From: Alcanivorax sp. DG881
GTDB taxonomy: Bacteria > Pseudomonadota > Gammaproteobacteria > Pseudomonadales > Alcanivoracaceae
Length of the DNA stretch: 64,000 nt
Reading direction: 5' to 3'
Assembly (NCBI RefSeq): GCF_000155615.1
Contig: NZ_DS989915.1
Span: 1,326,108-1,390,107, forward strand
How positions within the stretch are numbered: the stretch's first letter is position 1; every line of letters begins with the position of its first letter. The notes beneath the pieces were generated by a model. That model was not told the origin of the DNA. It was given only the letters and a program-made list of their open reading frames with translations, and did no database searches. This document shows positions 52,990 to 63,305 of the stretch, piece after piece. Both the position numbers and the translations under genes were made by a program.

Positions 52990-54276
52990 ATGAAGGTACT
53001 CATCATCGGCGGCGGTGGCCGCGAGCATGCGCTGGCTTGGAAAGTGGCGCAGGCAGAACAGGTTGAGACGGTTTTCGTGGCTCCCGGCAATGCCGGTACC
53101 GCCCGCGAAGCCAAGCTGGAAAACGTGGCCATCGATGTACTGGATCAGCCAGCCCTGCTGGCCTTTGCCCAGGACAACAGCATCGACCTGACCATCGTCG
53201 GCCCGGAAGCGCCACTGGTGGAAGGGCTGGTGGATACCTTCCAGGAAAACGGCCTGAAGTGCTTTGGCCCCAGCAAGGCGGCCGCGCAGCTGGAAGGCTC
53301 CAAGGCCTTCACCAAGGACTTTCTGGCCCGCCAGAATATTCCCACCGGTGCCTACGGCAACTTCACAGACATGGACGAAGCGCTGACTTACGTCCGTGAG
53401 CAGGGTGCTCCCATCGTCATCAAGGCCGACGGCCTGGCCGCCGGTAAAGGCGTGATCGTCGCCATGACCCTGCAGGAAGCCGAAGACGCCGTGCGTGACA
53501 TGCTCGACGGCAACAAGTTTGGCGATGCCGGTCACCGGGTGGTGGTGGAAGAGTTTCTGGAAGGCGAAGAAGCCAGCTTTATCGTCATGGTGGACGGCAA
53601 GAATGTGCTGCCCATGGCCACCAGCCAGGACCACAAGCGCGTCGGCGATGGCGATACCGGCCCCAACACCGGCGGCATGGGTGCCTACTCCCCGGCCCCG
53701 GTGGTCACCGATGCGGTCTACCAGCGCATCATGGACGAGGTCATCACCCCCACCGTGGAAGGCATGGCCGCTGAAGGCATGCCCTACACCGGCTTCCTGT
53801 ACGCGGGCCTGATGATCAGCCCGCAGGGCGCCCCCAAGGTGATCGAGTACAACTGCCGCTTCGGCGACCCGGAAACCCAGCCGATCCTGATGCGTCTGCA
53901 ATCCGACCTGGCCGGGCTGTGCCTCGCCGCGCTGGACGGCAAACTGGACCAGACCGACATCCAGTGGGACCCGCGCCCCACCCTCGGTGTGGTCATGGCC
54001 GCTGGCGGCTACCCGGACAGCTACAACAAGGGTGACGTGATCGACGGGCTGGACCAGGCCGATTCCGATACGGTGAAGGTCTTCCACGCGGGCACCGCCG
54101 AAAAAGACGGCCAAGTGGTCACCAGTGGTGGCCGGGTCCTGTGTGTCACCGGCGTCGGCGACACCGTGGGCGAAGCCCAGGCCAACGCCTATGAGGGTGT
54201 GAAGCAGATCACATGGCGCGACGCCCAATACCGTTCCGACATCGGCTACCGTGCAGTGGCCCGCGAAAAAGCATAA
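52990..54276 (+). CDS. purD: Phosphoribosylamine-glycine ligase
   Basis: 428-residue ATP-grasp enzyme, second step of purine synthesis. It begins [20 protein letters not shown]. The ATP-grasp region is [20 protein letters not shown], and the signature [14 protein letters not shown] is present. An ATG four codons upstream (52978) is possible; the family start is MKVLIIG. Neither has a strong ribosome binding site, so reading through from purH may matter. Confidence 0.97.
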   Translation: MKVLIIGGGGREHALAWKVAQAEQVETVFVAPGNAGTAREAKLENVAIDVLDQPALLAFAQDNSIDLTIVGPEAPLVEGLVDTFQENGLKCFGPSKAAAQLEGSKAFTKDFLARQNIPTGAYGNFTDMDEALTYVREQGAPIVIKADGLAAGKGVIVAMTLQEAEDAVRDMLDGNKFGDAGHRVVVEEFLEGEEASFIVMVDGKNVLPMATSQDHKRVGDGDTGPNTGGMGAYSPAPVVTDAVYQRIMDEVITPTVEGMAAEGMPYTGFLYAGLMISPQGAPKVIEYNCRFGDPETQPILMRLQSDLAGLCLAALDGKLDQTDIQWDPRPTLGVVMAAGGYPDSYNKGDVIDGLDQADSDTVKVFHAGTAEKDGQVVTSGGRVLCVTGVGDTVGEAQANAYEGVKQITWRDAQYRSDIGYRAVAREKA

Positions 54277-54346
54277 AGTACAGGCAACTAAGAATTAAAG
54301 GTGAGTCGGACCCGGCTCACCCACCAACACACCTTCGGGGGTTGCC

Positions 54347-55414
54347 ATGTCGAATCAAACGGCGGATATGTCACGTCTTGAGGATTTCATTCCTTTTGAC
54401 TGCCTCAGCGAATCCCATCGCAATGAAATCCAGGGCCAGATCGAAGTCATCAAGATCGGCCCCGGTCGACTCCTGTTCAAGCGCGGTCAAAGCAGCGACA
54501 AGGCCTACTTTCTGGTCGAAGGCTCACTGGATCTCACCGACGCCAGTTTTCAGGTGCGCCATTTCACCGCTGACGACGATGAAAACTACCTGGCCATCGA
54601 CAACTACGCCGAACACACCATCAACGCCATTACCGCCGAAACGACCACGCTCTACGCCATCGACCGCAACAAGCTGGACCTGCTGATGACCTGGACCCAG
54701 GCCGCCGAGTCCATGCTTGACGAAGACGACGATGAAAATGAGCGGGACTGGATGGACGCGCTGCTTTCCTCGGAACTGTTCTCCGCAGTGCCCCCGGCCA
54801 TGATTCACAGCCTGTTCGTGAAATTCGAAGAACGCGAAGTCCAGCTCGGCGAAACCATTGTCACCGAAGGCGAAGACGGCGACACCCTGTTCGTGATCAA
54901 ACAGGGCAAAGCCATGGTCACCCGCGTTAAGGGCGCCAAGCAGGAAACCCTGGCCGCCCTTTCCGCCGGCCGTTTTTTCGGCGAAGACGCCCTGATCAGC
55001 GACAGCCCCCGCAACGCCACAATCACCATGACCAGCGATGGCGTGCTGATGTGCCTGGGTAAAAATGACTTTCAGGCGATCCTGCAGGACTCGGTCATTC
55101 GCCACGTCACGGAAGATGAGCTGGACACCATGGTGCTGGAAGCCGACACTGCCTGCATCCTGGTGGATGTGCGCCTGCCCATGGAATTTCGCCATGACCG
55201 CACCCCCGGTGCTCGCAACCTGCCGCTCAATGAATTACGCCGTGAAGTCCAAAACCTCGAGAAGGATTTTTTCTACGTGGTATGCGGTGACGGTCGACGT
55301 AGTGAGCTTGGAGCCTATATCCTCTCCGAAGCAGGCTTGAACGCCTATGTGCTTGACCGGGGAAAACCGACGGATGCAAAAGAAGAATCCCATGCTGAGG
55401 CTGAACAGGCCTGA
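54347..55414 (+). CDS. Cyclic-nucleotide-binding and rhodanese domain protein
   Basis: 355 residues, soluble. A first, diverged cNMP-binding-like domain spans about residues 15-110. An acidic linker (EDDDENERD) follows, then a second cNMP domain at about 150-245 with the phosphate cassette FGEDALISDSPRNATI, which keeps the Glu and Arg that bind cAMP or cGMP. The C-terminal rhodanese domain (about 255-340) has VDVRLPMEFRHDRTPGARNL and a Cys in the active loop YVVCGDGRRSE. There is no DNA-binding domain. It lies between purD and retS, overlaps the retS start, and may link second-messenger level to sulfur or redox chemistry. Confidence 0.82.
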   Translation: MSNQTADMSRLEDFIPFDCLSESHRNEIQGQIEVIKIGPGRLLFKRGQSSDKAYFLVEGSLDLTDASFQVRHFTADDDENYLAIDNYAEHTINAITAETTTLYAIDRNKLDLLMTWTQAAESMLDEDDDENERDWMDALLSSELFSAVPPAMIHSLFVKFEEREVQLGETIVTEGEDGDTLFVIKQGKAMVTRVKGAKQETLAALSAGRFFGEDALISDSPRNATITMTSDGVLMCLGKNDFQAILQDSVIRHVTEDELDTMVLEADTACILVDVRLPMEFRHDRTPGARNLPLNELRREVQNLEKDFFYVVCGDGRRSELGAYILSEAGLNAYVLDRGKPTDAKEESHAEAEQA

Positions 55415-58172
55415 CTCTCTATTCTTTCTTCTGGTGCTGGCCCTGTGCGCCAGCGCCAATGCGGTCTTCGCAGACGTCCCGCCGCCCTTCGTCGTCCATA
55501 GCCAGCCCGACCAGGCACGCATCACCATCTATTCCGAATATTACCGTGACGCCTCCGGCGACGCGGATATTGGCACCATCAGCCAACCCCCTGTTACCGG
55601 GCATTTCCAGCCCGCCACACGTTATGTCGAACGGTTGGGGATTCGCGACGGCGCCTGGTGGGTACGCGTCGCCCTGCAAAACGAGCTGAGCAATAAACAG
55701 GACTACGCACTGGTCCTCAAAGGCAACCCCAATGCCCGCGTATTCTTGCCCGGCGCCGATGGTCATTACACCCAGGCGAGCCAGGAGCAACGCATACCCG
55801 GCCGTGAGGCCAGCTACCGGCTACACCTGCCCACCGGTGAACCACAGCTGATTTACTTGCAGCTCCAGCCCCAGGGATATCTCACTTACGGCCTGACCCT
55901 GAACGGCATCAACGCCCAGGTGGCACAACAGAGCCACACCAACGCCGTGTACATGCTGCTCGCCGGTGCCCTGCTGATTCTCGCCATCTACAACCTGATC
56001 GCCGGCGCCATGCGGGGCGGGAGCACCTACTTCTACCATTGCGGCTTTATTCTCTCCATTCTGGTCATCAGCCTGGTGCTGGCCGGTTATCTTCCCCTGT
56101 CGCTCACCGAGAACAGCACCGTCCAGCCCCGCACCCTGTTCGTGATGATGATGATCGCGCTGTTTTCTGCCACCGGGGTGGCGCGCTCCTTTTTCGATCT
56201 TTCCATCAAGGCCCCCCTTCTGCACCGCATTACGCTAATGCTCAAGTGGGGCGCGCTCGCCATCATTCCCCTGACTCTCGCACTCCCCATTGCCCTGGCC
56301 GCCAGCCTCAGCTTTGCCACCGTCAGCCTGGCCGCATTTATCCTGCTGATTCTGGGCTACACCAGCTGGCACCGGGAGCTGAATGGCGGCGGGCTGTTTT
56401 TCCTGACCACCCTGCTGGTGAGTGGCCCTGCCCTGCTGGTTTGCCTGGCCTACCTGGGGATCCTGCAAACCAGCGCGGAACTGCCCCAGTGGCTGCTGGC
56501 GACCACCGCACTGGAAGCGGTCACCCTGGGGGTGGGCCTGCGCGTCAGCCATCGCCACCAGGCACTCCTGCATATCGAGCAACAACGTTCCCAGGCCGTG
56601 GCGGAAACCGTGGATGCCACACGCCGGGAAACCCTGTCCCGGATTGGCCATGATGTGCGCACCCCGCTCAGCGGCATCCTCGGCATGGCGGAGATCCTTG
56701 CCGACACCCCGCTGACCCCGAACCAGCGCGAGTGCGTCGGCGCCATTCAGAACGCCGGCGACAACCTGCTACGCATCATCAACGATGTCCTGGAGCACTC
56801 GCAGCTCTCCACCCGCGGCACCGACATCAACCACAGCGCACTGGATATTCATGACCTGGTCATGGAAGCCGTTGATCTGTTCAAGGAACGGGCAGAAGAA
56901 AAGCAGATAGAACTGATCACCCATGTGCACACCAATGTGCCGGGCCGGGTGGTCGGCGATGCCGGCCGCCTGCGTCAGATCCTTACCAACCTGACGGGCG
57001 CCCTGATTCGCCATGGCCACCCCGGCGAAATGGTGGTGGACGTTTCCATGGAACCCACCGGGCAGGCCGACCGCGTTCGGTTTGGTTTCACCGGCAGCGC
57101 CATGAACGAGGAAACCCTCAAGCGCTTGCGGGACAACCAGAAGCAGAACGAAAGCAGCCACCTGAGCCTGGCCATTGCCGAACAATTGGTGGAAGCCCTG
57201 GGCGGGCGCATGGGCACCCTGCAGGATCACAAGGAGGTGCATTACTGGTTCGTGGTGCCGCTACCGGCCGAAGATGCCCCCGCGCCAAGCTCCAACGTGG
57301 ACACAACCGCTCTCTCCGGACGCAGCCTGTTGGTGGTGGACGACTCCAGCACCGTGACCCGGGTATTGCGCCACCACGCCCTCTCGTGGGGCATGCGTGT
57401 CACCGCCTGCCACGATCCACGCGAGGCCCTTGCGTCCCTGCGCACCCAGGCCAATATCAACGAGCCTTACGATATCGTTGTCCTCGATCACCACATGCCC
57501 GGCATGGACGGCATGCAGCTGGCTGCCCGCATCCATGAAGACCCGGTCATCGTGCACCCCACGGTGCTCGTCATGCTCACCGGCATCAACAATGCACCCA
57601 CCGCCACCCAGGCCCGCAACGTGGGCATTCACCGTGTGCTGTCCAAGCCGGTCTCCGCGCCGCGGCTGCGCCAGGCACTGGCAGAAGAATTAGGCCTGGG
57701 GCATCCGTCGGTGCCAGAACACAGCAAACCACAACACCAGCCGGACCCGGGCCTGAAACTGCTGGTGGCGGAAGACCATTACCTGAGCCAGAAGGTGATT
57801 CGCGGCATGCTGGGCAAATTGGGCCTGAAGGCGGATATCGCCTCCAACGGCAAGGAAGCGCTGGAACTGGCCAGCAACACGCGCTACGACCTGATCCTGA
57901 TGGATTGCGAAATGCCGGAAATGGATGGCTTTGAGGCCACCCGGATGATCCGGGCACAGGAGCAGAAACAAGCCTTGCCAGCGGTGCCCATTGTGGCCCT
58001 GACCGCCCATATCCTGCGTGAGCACAAGGACCGCAGCCTGGCAGCGGGCATGAACGCCCACCTGCCCAAGCCGGTGGAATTGAATGTGCTGCGAGAAACG
58101 CTGGTGCGCTTTACCCGCCCCGACGCCACTGATTCGGACTCATGGATCGCCAACGACGAAAAGCGCGACTGA
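55374..58172 (+). CDS. retS: RetS-like hybrid sensor histidine kinase
   Basis: 932 residues. Signal peptide, periplasmic 7TMR-DISMED2 domain (residues about 30-180), seven membrane helices (about 185-390), a kinase domain with His in SRIGHDVRTPLSGIL, a HATPase domain, then two receivers: LLVVDDSSTV ... VVLDHHMPGMDG and LLVAEDHYLS ... LILMDCEMPEMDG. This is the layout of Pseudomonas RetS, also encoded after purD. RetS there antagonises GacS and so controls RsmA-dependent lifestyle genes. The start is ATG 55374 or 55392, both within the previous gene's end. The HATPase G-boxes look worn (few Gly), which fits an inhibitory kinase. Confidence 0.82.
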   Translation: MQKKNPMLRLNRPDSLFFLLVLALCASANAVFADVPPPFVVHSQPDQARITIYSEYYRDASGDADIGTISQPPVTGHFQPATRYVERLGIRDGAWWVRVALQNELSNKQDYALVLKGNPNARVFLPGADGHYTQASQEQRIPGREASYRLHLPTGEPQLIYLQLQPQGYLTYGLTLNGINAQVAQQSHTNAVYMLLAGALLILAIYNLIAGAMRGGSTYFYHCGFILSILVISLVLAGYLPLSLTENSTVQPRTLFVMMMIALFSATGVARSFFDLSIKAPLLHRITLMLKWGALAIIPLTLALPIALAASLSFATVSLAAFILLILGYTSWHRELNGGGLFFLTTLLVSGPALLVCLAYLGILQTSAELPQWLLATTALEAVTLGVGLRVSHRHQALLHIEQQRSQAVAETVDATRRETLSRIGHDVRTPLSGILGMAEILADTPLTPNQRECVGAIQNAGDNLLRIINDVLEHSQLSTRGTDINHSALDIHDLVMEAVDLFKERAEEKQIELITHVHTNVPGRVVGDAGRLRQILTNLTGALIRHGHPGEMVVDVSMEPTGQADRVRFGFTGSAMNEETLKRLRDNQKQNESSHLSLAIAEQLVEALGGRMGTLQDHKEVHYWFVVPLPAEDAPAPSSNVDTTALSGRSLLVVDDSSTVTRVLRHHALSWGMRVTACHDPREALASLRTQANINEPYDIVVLDHHMPGMDGMQLAARIHEDPVIVHPTVLVMLTGINNAPTATQARNVGIHRVLSKPVSAPRLRQALAEELGLGHPSVPEHSKPQHQPDPGLKLLVAEDHYLSQKVIRGMLGKLGLKADIASNGKEALELASNTRYDLILMDCEMPEMDGFEATRMIRAQEQKQALPAVPIVALTAHILREHKDRSLAAGMNAHLPKPVELNVLRETLVRFTRPDATDSDSWIANDEKRD

Positions 58173-59142
58173 ACGAACTGGATTCGGCAAACCCCAGCAG
58201 CAGCGCAATATCCGTCAACGACAAGGCCGGGTCCTGCAGGTACAGCTCAGCCAGTCGCTGGCGCAGCCCGTCAACAATATCCTGAAACCGCACCCCACGA
58301 CTGAGCAGACGACTGCTAAGGGTGCGCGATGGCATGCCCAGCTCCGCGGCCACAGCCTCCAGGCCCGGCTCCCCTTCAGTCAACAGACGGTAGATTTCGG
58401 ATCTGACAACACTGACCAGGTTGGTGCTGCCTTGAAAATCCGCCAGCAATTCCCGCGCCTCGCGCTCCATCATCACCGCCAGCCCCGGGTCTGCCGTATT
58501 CAATGGCTGCTGCAATAATCTCGCATCCAGCACCACACCATCGAATGCAGCCGAGAACTGTACCGGTGCCTGAAAATAATCCGCGTAACGCTCAGGCTCG
58601 ACTGGCGCAGGGTGCCGAAAACAAACAGCCAGAGGCGCCAGGCCGGCCGGCAATAGCGGGCGCATGAACGCCACCCATCCGGTAATCGCCGCCTCCACCA
58701 GAAACCGGGCCGGCTCGCCGGTCAGCGGGCATTGCCAACGCAGGATCACCTGTTCATTTTCGTGGCTCAGGCGGGTCTGCCCCAACTTGCCAGACAGGCT
58801 TTCGAAGCGTACCAACCGATCAATGGCCTGCCCCAGATCCCGGCTGGCTAACACCGCATACCCGAGCACCTGATAGGAGCGAGGCTTCACCCTTTTGCCC
58901 GTCTCGAACCCCAGGCCCGCATCCCCGCAGGCATCAAGAATCACCAGAAACAGGCGCAATACATCCACCAGCGGCAGCAACTGATCCGCCTGTTTAAGCT
59001 GGTGCTCATCCAGCCCCGCCCGCGTAAGGATAGCCTCCTCGTCCAGGCCATAATGGGCCAGCAGCGCAGGCAAAACCGCCGCCACATAAGCAGCAGACAG
59101 GCTCTGGTCCGACCCCGCCAACCGGGGATCAAGCACCGGCAC
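58111..59142 (-). CDS. AraC-family regulator (OruR/AraC_N type)
   Basis: 343 residues. The N-terminal sensing domain contains SYQVLGYAVLASRDLGQAID and the helix-turn-helix pair ends with LSLTDIALLLGFAESSSFSR then AFRRWRSMSPNQW. The first HTH is weaker (LEAVAAELGMPSRTLSSRLL). Its 3' end overlaps the 3' end of retS by 62 bases in convergent orientation. Its start overlaps the AAA gene stop by 14 bases, so it follows that gene in one transcript. The target is unknown. Confidence 0.88.
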   Translation of the reverse strand: MPVLDPRLAGSDQSLSAAYVAAVLPALLAHYGLDEEAILTRAGLDEHQLKQADQLLPLVDVLRLFLVILDACGDAGLGFETGKRVKPRSYQVLGYAVLASRDLGQAIDRLVRFESLSGKLGQTRLSHENEQVILRWQCPLTGEPARFLVEAAITGWVAFMRPLLPAGLAPLAVCFRHPAPVEPERYADYFQAPVQFSAAFDGVVLDARLLQQPLNTADPGLAVMMEREARELLADFQGSTNLVSVVRSEIYRLLTEGEPGLEAVAAELGMPSRTLSSRLLSRGVRFQDIVDGLRQRLAELYLQDPALSLTDIALLLGFAESSSFSRAFRRWRSMSPNQWRRGG

Positions 59143-60610
59143 TGACCGCCCGCCCCTGGCACCATTGCCGTAACCGCGCCAGTGATTCCGCCATGGTCAC
59201 CGACAGCGGCACGGTCGCCGCCAGCTCGGCCTCCAGCAAGGCCTGATCCAGTGGCTGATCCCCGGCCCCGGCGCTATACAACCCGGCCACCACTCCCTGC
59301 TCTATCTCAGCGCCGGTAAAGCCATCGCTGTGCTCCGCCAGGCGAGCCAGGTCAAACGCTGATACGGTTTGTCCGCGCTTTTCCAGATGGATCCGGAAGA
59401 TCACTTCCCGCACCTCACTGGACGGCAAATCCACAAAGAAGATCTCGTCCAGACGCCCCTTGCGGATCAATTCCGGGGGCAACCGTTCAATATCGTTGGC
59501 GGTGGCCACCATAAACACCTGACTGCGGTTTTCCGCCATCCAGGTCAACAACGTGCCAAGCACCCGGCGGGAAGTACCACCATCGTTATCGCCCACCGCA
59601 ATCCCTTTCTCGATTTCATCGATCCACAGCACACAAGGCGACATGGTTTCCGCCATGGCCAACGCCTCGCGCACATTGCGCTCGGATTCCCCGAAGAATT
59701 TGTTGTAGATAGCGCCCATATCCAGGCGCAGCAACGGCAGCCCCCAAAGCCCGGCCACCGATTTGGCCGCCAGGCTTTTACCGCCGCCCTGCACGCCCAC
59801 CAGCATCACCCCACGGGGCGAGTCGATACCTTCACCCTGATTTCCATGGAAGGCACTTTCACGCTTGCCCAGCCAGTCTTTCAGACCCTGCAACCCGCCC
59901 ACATTCGCGAAGCTGTCAGTGTCGTATTCGTAGCTCAGTACGCCATCCATTTCCATCAACGCAAACTTGGCCTTGTTCACCTCCGGCAGGTCCGCCTCGG
60001 TGATGGCGCCATCGTGGATAATCGCCCCACGGGCCAGCTTGCGGGCATCTTCCACGCTCAAGCCACGCAGGTTGCGCACCAGCCGGTCCAGCGATGCCCG
60101 GTCCGCGCGCACCCGTTCGCCCCGCTCTTTCTTGAAACGGCGCGCCTCATCCTGAACGATGTGTTCCAGCTGTTTTTCATCGGGCATGGACAAGCTGAAC
60201 CGGGTGCAATAACGGCGCAGTTCCGCTGGAATGGTTAACTCATGGCTGATCAACACCAGGGTGTGATGCAAGCGCTCATGGTGCAGGGCGATTTCCTTGA
60301 GCAAGCGCACATGCTTCGGCTCTCCATCCAGATAAGGATGCAGATCGCACAACGCATAGATCCCCGGCTCATTGGTGCCGCGAATCTGCCCCAGCATGGC
60401 ATCCGGCTCGATGGTGTGTTTCTGGCTGGGACTCTCTTCCAGCTCCAGCCTGCGCAGGCCATCCACCGCATTCCAGCCGAATACCGGCCGCCCCTCTCGC
60501 ATCCCCAGACGGCGAATCAGATCCAGCGCCCGCAGCTCCTCCCAGGTTTCAATCACCACAATGGGGTAGCGGGATTCGAGCAGCATTTTCAGGTCGTTAA
60601 GATCACTCAT
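59129..60610 (-). CDS. Ycf46-like AAA+ ATPase
   Basis: 493 residues. An N-terminal part (about 1-250) typical of Ycf46-like proteins has a degenerate ATPase fold ([19 protein letters not shown]). A classical AAA module follows with Walker [14 protein letters not shown], pore-type loop [16 protein letters not shown], Walker [12 protein letters not shown], sensor [20 protein letters not shown] and Arg finger. The family is widespread in cyanobacteria, plastids and proteobacteria; its client is unknown, though a link to carbon metabolism has been proposed. It is divergent from coq7. Confidence 0.82.
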   Translation of the reverse strand: MSDLNDLKMLLESRYPIVVIETWEELRALDLIRRLGMREGRPVFGWNAVDGLRRLELEESPSQKHTIEPDAMLGQIRGTNEPGIYALCDLHPYLDGEPKHVRLLKEIALHHERLHHTLVLISHELTIPAELRRYCTRFSLSMPDEKQLEHIVQDEARRFKKERGERVRADRASLDRLVRNLRGLSVEDARKLARGAIIHDGAITEADLPEVNKAKFALMEMDGVLSYEYDTDSFANVGGLQGLKDWLGKRESAFHGNQGEGIDSPRGVMLVGVQGGGKSLAAKSVAGLWGLPLLRLDMGAIYNKFFGESERNVREALAMAETMSPCVLWIDEIEKGIAVGDNDGGTSRRVLGTLLTWMAENRSQVFMVATANDIERLPPELIRKGRLDEIFFVDLPSSEVREVIFRIHLEKRGQTVSAFDLARLAEHSDGFTGAEIEQGVVAGLYSAGAGDQPLDQALLEAELAATVPLSVTMAESLARLRQWCQGRAVSAGA

Positions 60611-60783
60611 GGCTAAGCAACACGCCGCACGCAGCAGGCTTCACGCGGGGCGACAGTTTCCTTGTTAGTATGTTTGGCAGAATCGAGGGTGATTCAATTA
60701 AAGCGTTCTTAGGCTACACTAAGAGCCCCTTACTTTTCACTCGGCAAGCCTGTTGCCCGCTTGCCCGCCAGCGATCCTTTGCC

Positions 60784-61443
60784 ATGACTCAACGCCGACT
60801 ATCGCCTCTGGACAAACTACTCGCCCGTGCTGACAACGCCCTGCGTACCCTTACCCCGGGCACCATCCAGGCGGAGCGGACTCCTGCCCATGCCTCCCCG
60901 GCACCCGATGCCCCGGACGCCGGCAGCCTGCCCAGCGACAAGCGCCGCCATGTGCTGGGGTTAATGCGCATTAACCATACCGGTGAAGTGTGCGCCCAGG
61001 CGCTGTATCAAGGGCAGGCAAGCACCGCCAGCCTGCCGCATATTCGCCACGCCATGGAAGAGTCCGCCCGGGAAGAGGAAGACCATCTGGCCTGGTGTGA
61101 GGAGCGCATTCAGGAACTGGGCGGCGTGCCCAGCAAACTTAATCCGCTGTTCTACGCCATGAGCTATGCGGTGGGAGCCACCGCCGGCCTGATCGGCGAC
61201 CGCTGGAGCCTGGGCTTTGTGACGGAAACGGAAAATCAGGTGGTCAAACACCTGGAATCCCATCTCTATCAGATACCGGAAAGCGACCTGCGCACCCGCG
61301 CCATTCTTGAGCAGATGAAGACCGACGAGCTCAAACATGCCGTCACCGCCAAAGACGCCGGCGGCGCCGACCTGCCTCCCCCCGTGCGCCACGCCATGAC
61401 GCTGATGAGCAAGGTGATGACGTTCACGACCTACAGAATTTGA
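60784..61443 (+). CDS. coq7: 3-demethoxyubiquinone 3-hydroxylase
   Basis: 219-residue membrane-associated di-iron monooxygenase of ubiquinone synthesis. The Glu and His ligands are in [45 protein letters not shown] and [13 protein letters not shown]. The start [20 protein letters not shown] is the family start; an in-frame ATG at 60670 adds 38 residues without similarity. coq7-speD-osmC-crp is also a Pseudomonas gene order. Confidence 0.93.
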   Translation: MTQRRLSPLDKLLARADNALRTLTPGTIQAERTPAHASPAPDAPDAGSLPSDKRRHVLGLMRINHTGEVCAQALYQGQASTASLPHIRHAMEESAREEEDHLAWCEERIQELGGVPSKLNPLFYAMSYAVGATAGLIGDRWSLGFVTETENQVVKHLESHLYQIPESDLRTRAILEQMKTDELKHAVTAKDAGGADLPPPVRHAMTLMSKVMTFTTYRI

Positions 61444-61604
61444 ATTAATAATGAAAGTTAATAATTAATAACGTCGCGAACCCGGGTTTCCCTACCCCAA
61501 ACGCAAGAGGCCGCGTCCATACTCTGGGCGCGGCCTCTTGGCTTTAAAAGCAGCACGAAACTTCCCCGCGCAGCTATTAATTATTCATTATTAACTATTA
61601 ATCG
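61444..61604. repeat. Composite AT-arm/terminator repeat, copy B
   Basis: Left arm AATTAATAATGAAAGTTAAT and on through AACGTCGCGAACCCG (61444-61483), hairpin AAGAGGCCGCG/CGCGGCCTCTT (61505-61539), and right arm GCGCAGCTATTAATTATTCA and on to ATTAATCGC (61569-61604). Layout and sequence match copy A at 41037, again between convergent genes. Confidence 0.75.
61505..61539. terminator. Terminator inside composite repeat B
   Basis: AAGAGGCCGCG and CGCGGCCTCTT form an 11-bp stem around a 13-base loop, with GGCTTTAAAA after it. Serves coq7 and, in the other direction, speD. Confidence 0.7.
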
Positions 61605-61608
61605 CTTC

Positions 61609-62439
61609 TCAACCAAGGTTTCGGCTGTAGAAAATCTCCAGCATCTCCGTGCGCAAACGCTCTTCGATCTGGTCCAGCTCTTCCTGCTCGAACTCGTCGC
61701 TGCCGGCACCAAACAGATAGTTATCGATATCGAAGTCTTTCAGCAGCATCTTGGTGTGGAAGATGTTTTCCTGATACACATTCACGTCGATCATCTGATA
61801 GGCGTTCTGGGTGTCTTCCGTCAGGAAGTTCTGGATGGAATTGATATCGTGATCAATAAAATGCTTGGTGCCATCCAGGTCCCGGGTCATGCCACGCACC
61901 CGATAGTCCACAGTAACGATATCGGAATCGAAACTGTGGATCAGGTAGTTCAACGCGCGCAGCGGGGAAATCACGCCGCAGGTGGAAACATCCACATCCA
62001 CGCGGAACGTGGAAATACCGTTATCCGGATGGGACTCCGGGTAGGTATGCACCGTCACGTGACTCTTGTCCAGGTGAGCGACCACCGTCTCCGGCAACGG
62101 ACCCGGCGCCTCTTCATCCCAGTCGGACCCATCCGGCGGGGTTTCGTGCTCGGCGATCAACATGGTGACGCTGGCACCCTGCGGATCGTAATCCTGGCGG
62201 GCCACATTCAGGATGTTGGCGCCAATGATCTTGGTCACGTTGGTGAGAATCTCGGTGAGACGCTCCGCGTTATACAGCTCGTCAATATATTCGATATATT
62301 CCTGACGATGCTGCTCGGTCTTCGCGTAAGCAATATCGAAAATATTGAAGCTCAAGGATTTGGTCAGGTTGTTGAAACCGTGAACCGTAATCTTGGGATT
62401 GGGATCTTTCACCACAGCCGTACCCCATGGGCGTTTCAT
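61609..62439 (-). CDS. speD: S-adenosylmethionine decarboxylase proenzyme
   Basis: 276 residues of the E. coli-type SpeD. It cleaves itself at the Lys-Ser bond in [20 protein letters not shown], making the pyruvoyl group, and provides decarboxylated SAM for spermidine synthesis. [20 protein letters not shown] and [20 protein letters not shown] match the family closely. The ATG at 62439 gives a short N-terminal extension; a longer frame upstream adds a cysteine-rich unrelated stretch. Confidence 0.95.
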   Translation of the reverse strand: MKRPWGTAVVKDPNPKITVHGFNNLTKSLSFNIFDIAYAKTEQHRQEYIEYIDELYNAERLTEILTNVTKIIGANILNVARQDYDPQGASVTMLIAEHETPPDGSDWDEEAPGPLPETVVAHLDKSHVTVHTYPESHPDNGISTFRVDVDVSTCGVISPLRALNYLIHSFDSDIVTVDYRVRGMTRDLDGTKHFIDHDINSIQNFLTEDTQNAYQMIDVNVYQENIFHTKMLLKDFDIDNYLFGAGSDEFEQEELDQIEERLRTEMLEIFYSRNLG

Positions 62440-62563
62440 CGCCACGTTAAGACAAACACACCACCGCACCCCGTGCGGCTACCTTGTTTGCAACATCCCG
62501 AAGGACGCCGCGAATCACCGGCCAGGCCGGCATATTGCGTTACCGAGGCGCCCGCCGGGCACC

Positions 62564-62980
62564 TCAGCCTTCAATGGTATAACTATGGGTGATCTCGACA
62601 CCACCGCGTGTCAGCATAATGCTGGCAGAGCAGTATTTCTCTGCCGACAGCTCAACCGCCCGTTTCACATGGGCTTCCTTGAGGCTGTTGCCGCTGACAA
62701 TAAAGTGCAGGTGGATCTTACTGAACACCGCCGGTACTTCATCGGCCCGCTCTGCGGTCAGCTCGCAGCGGCAATCGGTCACGTCCTGGCGGGATTTCTT
62801 GAGAATATGGATCACATCAAAGGAGGAACAGCCGCCCACGCCCAGTAACAGGGTTTCCATGGGGCGCGGCCCACGGTTCTGGCCACCGTGATCCGGCGGG
62901 CCATCCATCAGCACCTTGTGGCCGCTTTCTGTTTCCGCTTCATAGCAGGCTTCGCCCTGCCACTTAACCACTGCTTTCAT
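62564..62980 (-). CDS. OsmC-family protein (YhfA-like)
   Basis: 138 residues. OsmC fold with the two redox cysteines in LGVGGCSSFDVIHILKK and EKYCSASIMLTRG, which reduce organic or acyl hydroperoxides in studied family members. AGGAG lies 6 bases before the ATG at 62980. It is divergent from crp, as OsmC genes of the YhfA group usually are. Confidence 0.88.
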   Translation of the reverse strand: MKAVVKWQGEACYEAETESGHKVLMDGPPDHGGQNRGPRPMETLLLGVGGCSSFDVIHILKKSRQDVTDCRCELTAERADEVPAVFSKIHLHFIVSGNSLKEAHVKRAVELSAEKYCSASIMLTRGGVEITHSYTIEG

Positions 62981-63305
62981 GGTGATCTCCTGGTCTGTCA
63001 CCCCATCTCAAACGCAGGCCGAACGCCTGATTGCGCCCACCCCGGAAGGGGGCGCAGAGTACCATAGCACGGGGTCTGCGCCACCCCTTTCAGGGTAGGT
63101 CGACGGGAATAATTTACCGATATATCACCAACCCGGAAAATCGGCGTATTTGGCCGAAAACCCGTTACTTAATCCGGGTTTAGCTACCGCCTGCCCTGTG
63201 AAAATCGAGAGTGAGAGCCAGTTCCCTTGGCATAACTCATAAAAACAGGCAATATCCATACGCTTATTGGCTAAGACATTTTTCTGGCTTCAAGACTGAG
63301 CGCCC
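62981..63305. other. Divergent promoter region between osmC and crp
   Basis: 325 bases without a gene. It contains a Pro-rich GC start, an imperfect hairpin near 63140-63180 (ACCCGG ... CCGGGT), a CRP half-site TGTGA at 63198, and TTGGCA at 63226 with an AT-rich stretch that may form the crp promoter. No repeat of the other classes was seen. Confidence 0.4.

Noticed and set aside
52969..54228. 419-codon minus-strand frame across purD
   Set aside because: Antisense shadow of purD; no recognisable motif.
63198..63214. CRP site for autoregulation upstream of crp
   Set aside because: Only one TGTGA half-site is present; the other half (AGAGT) does not match TCACA.
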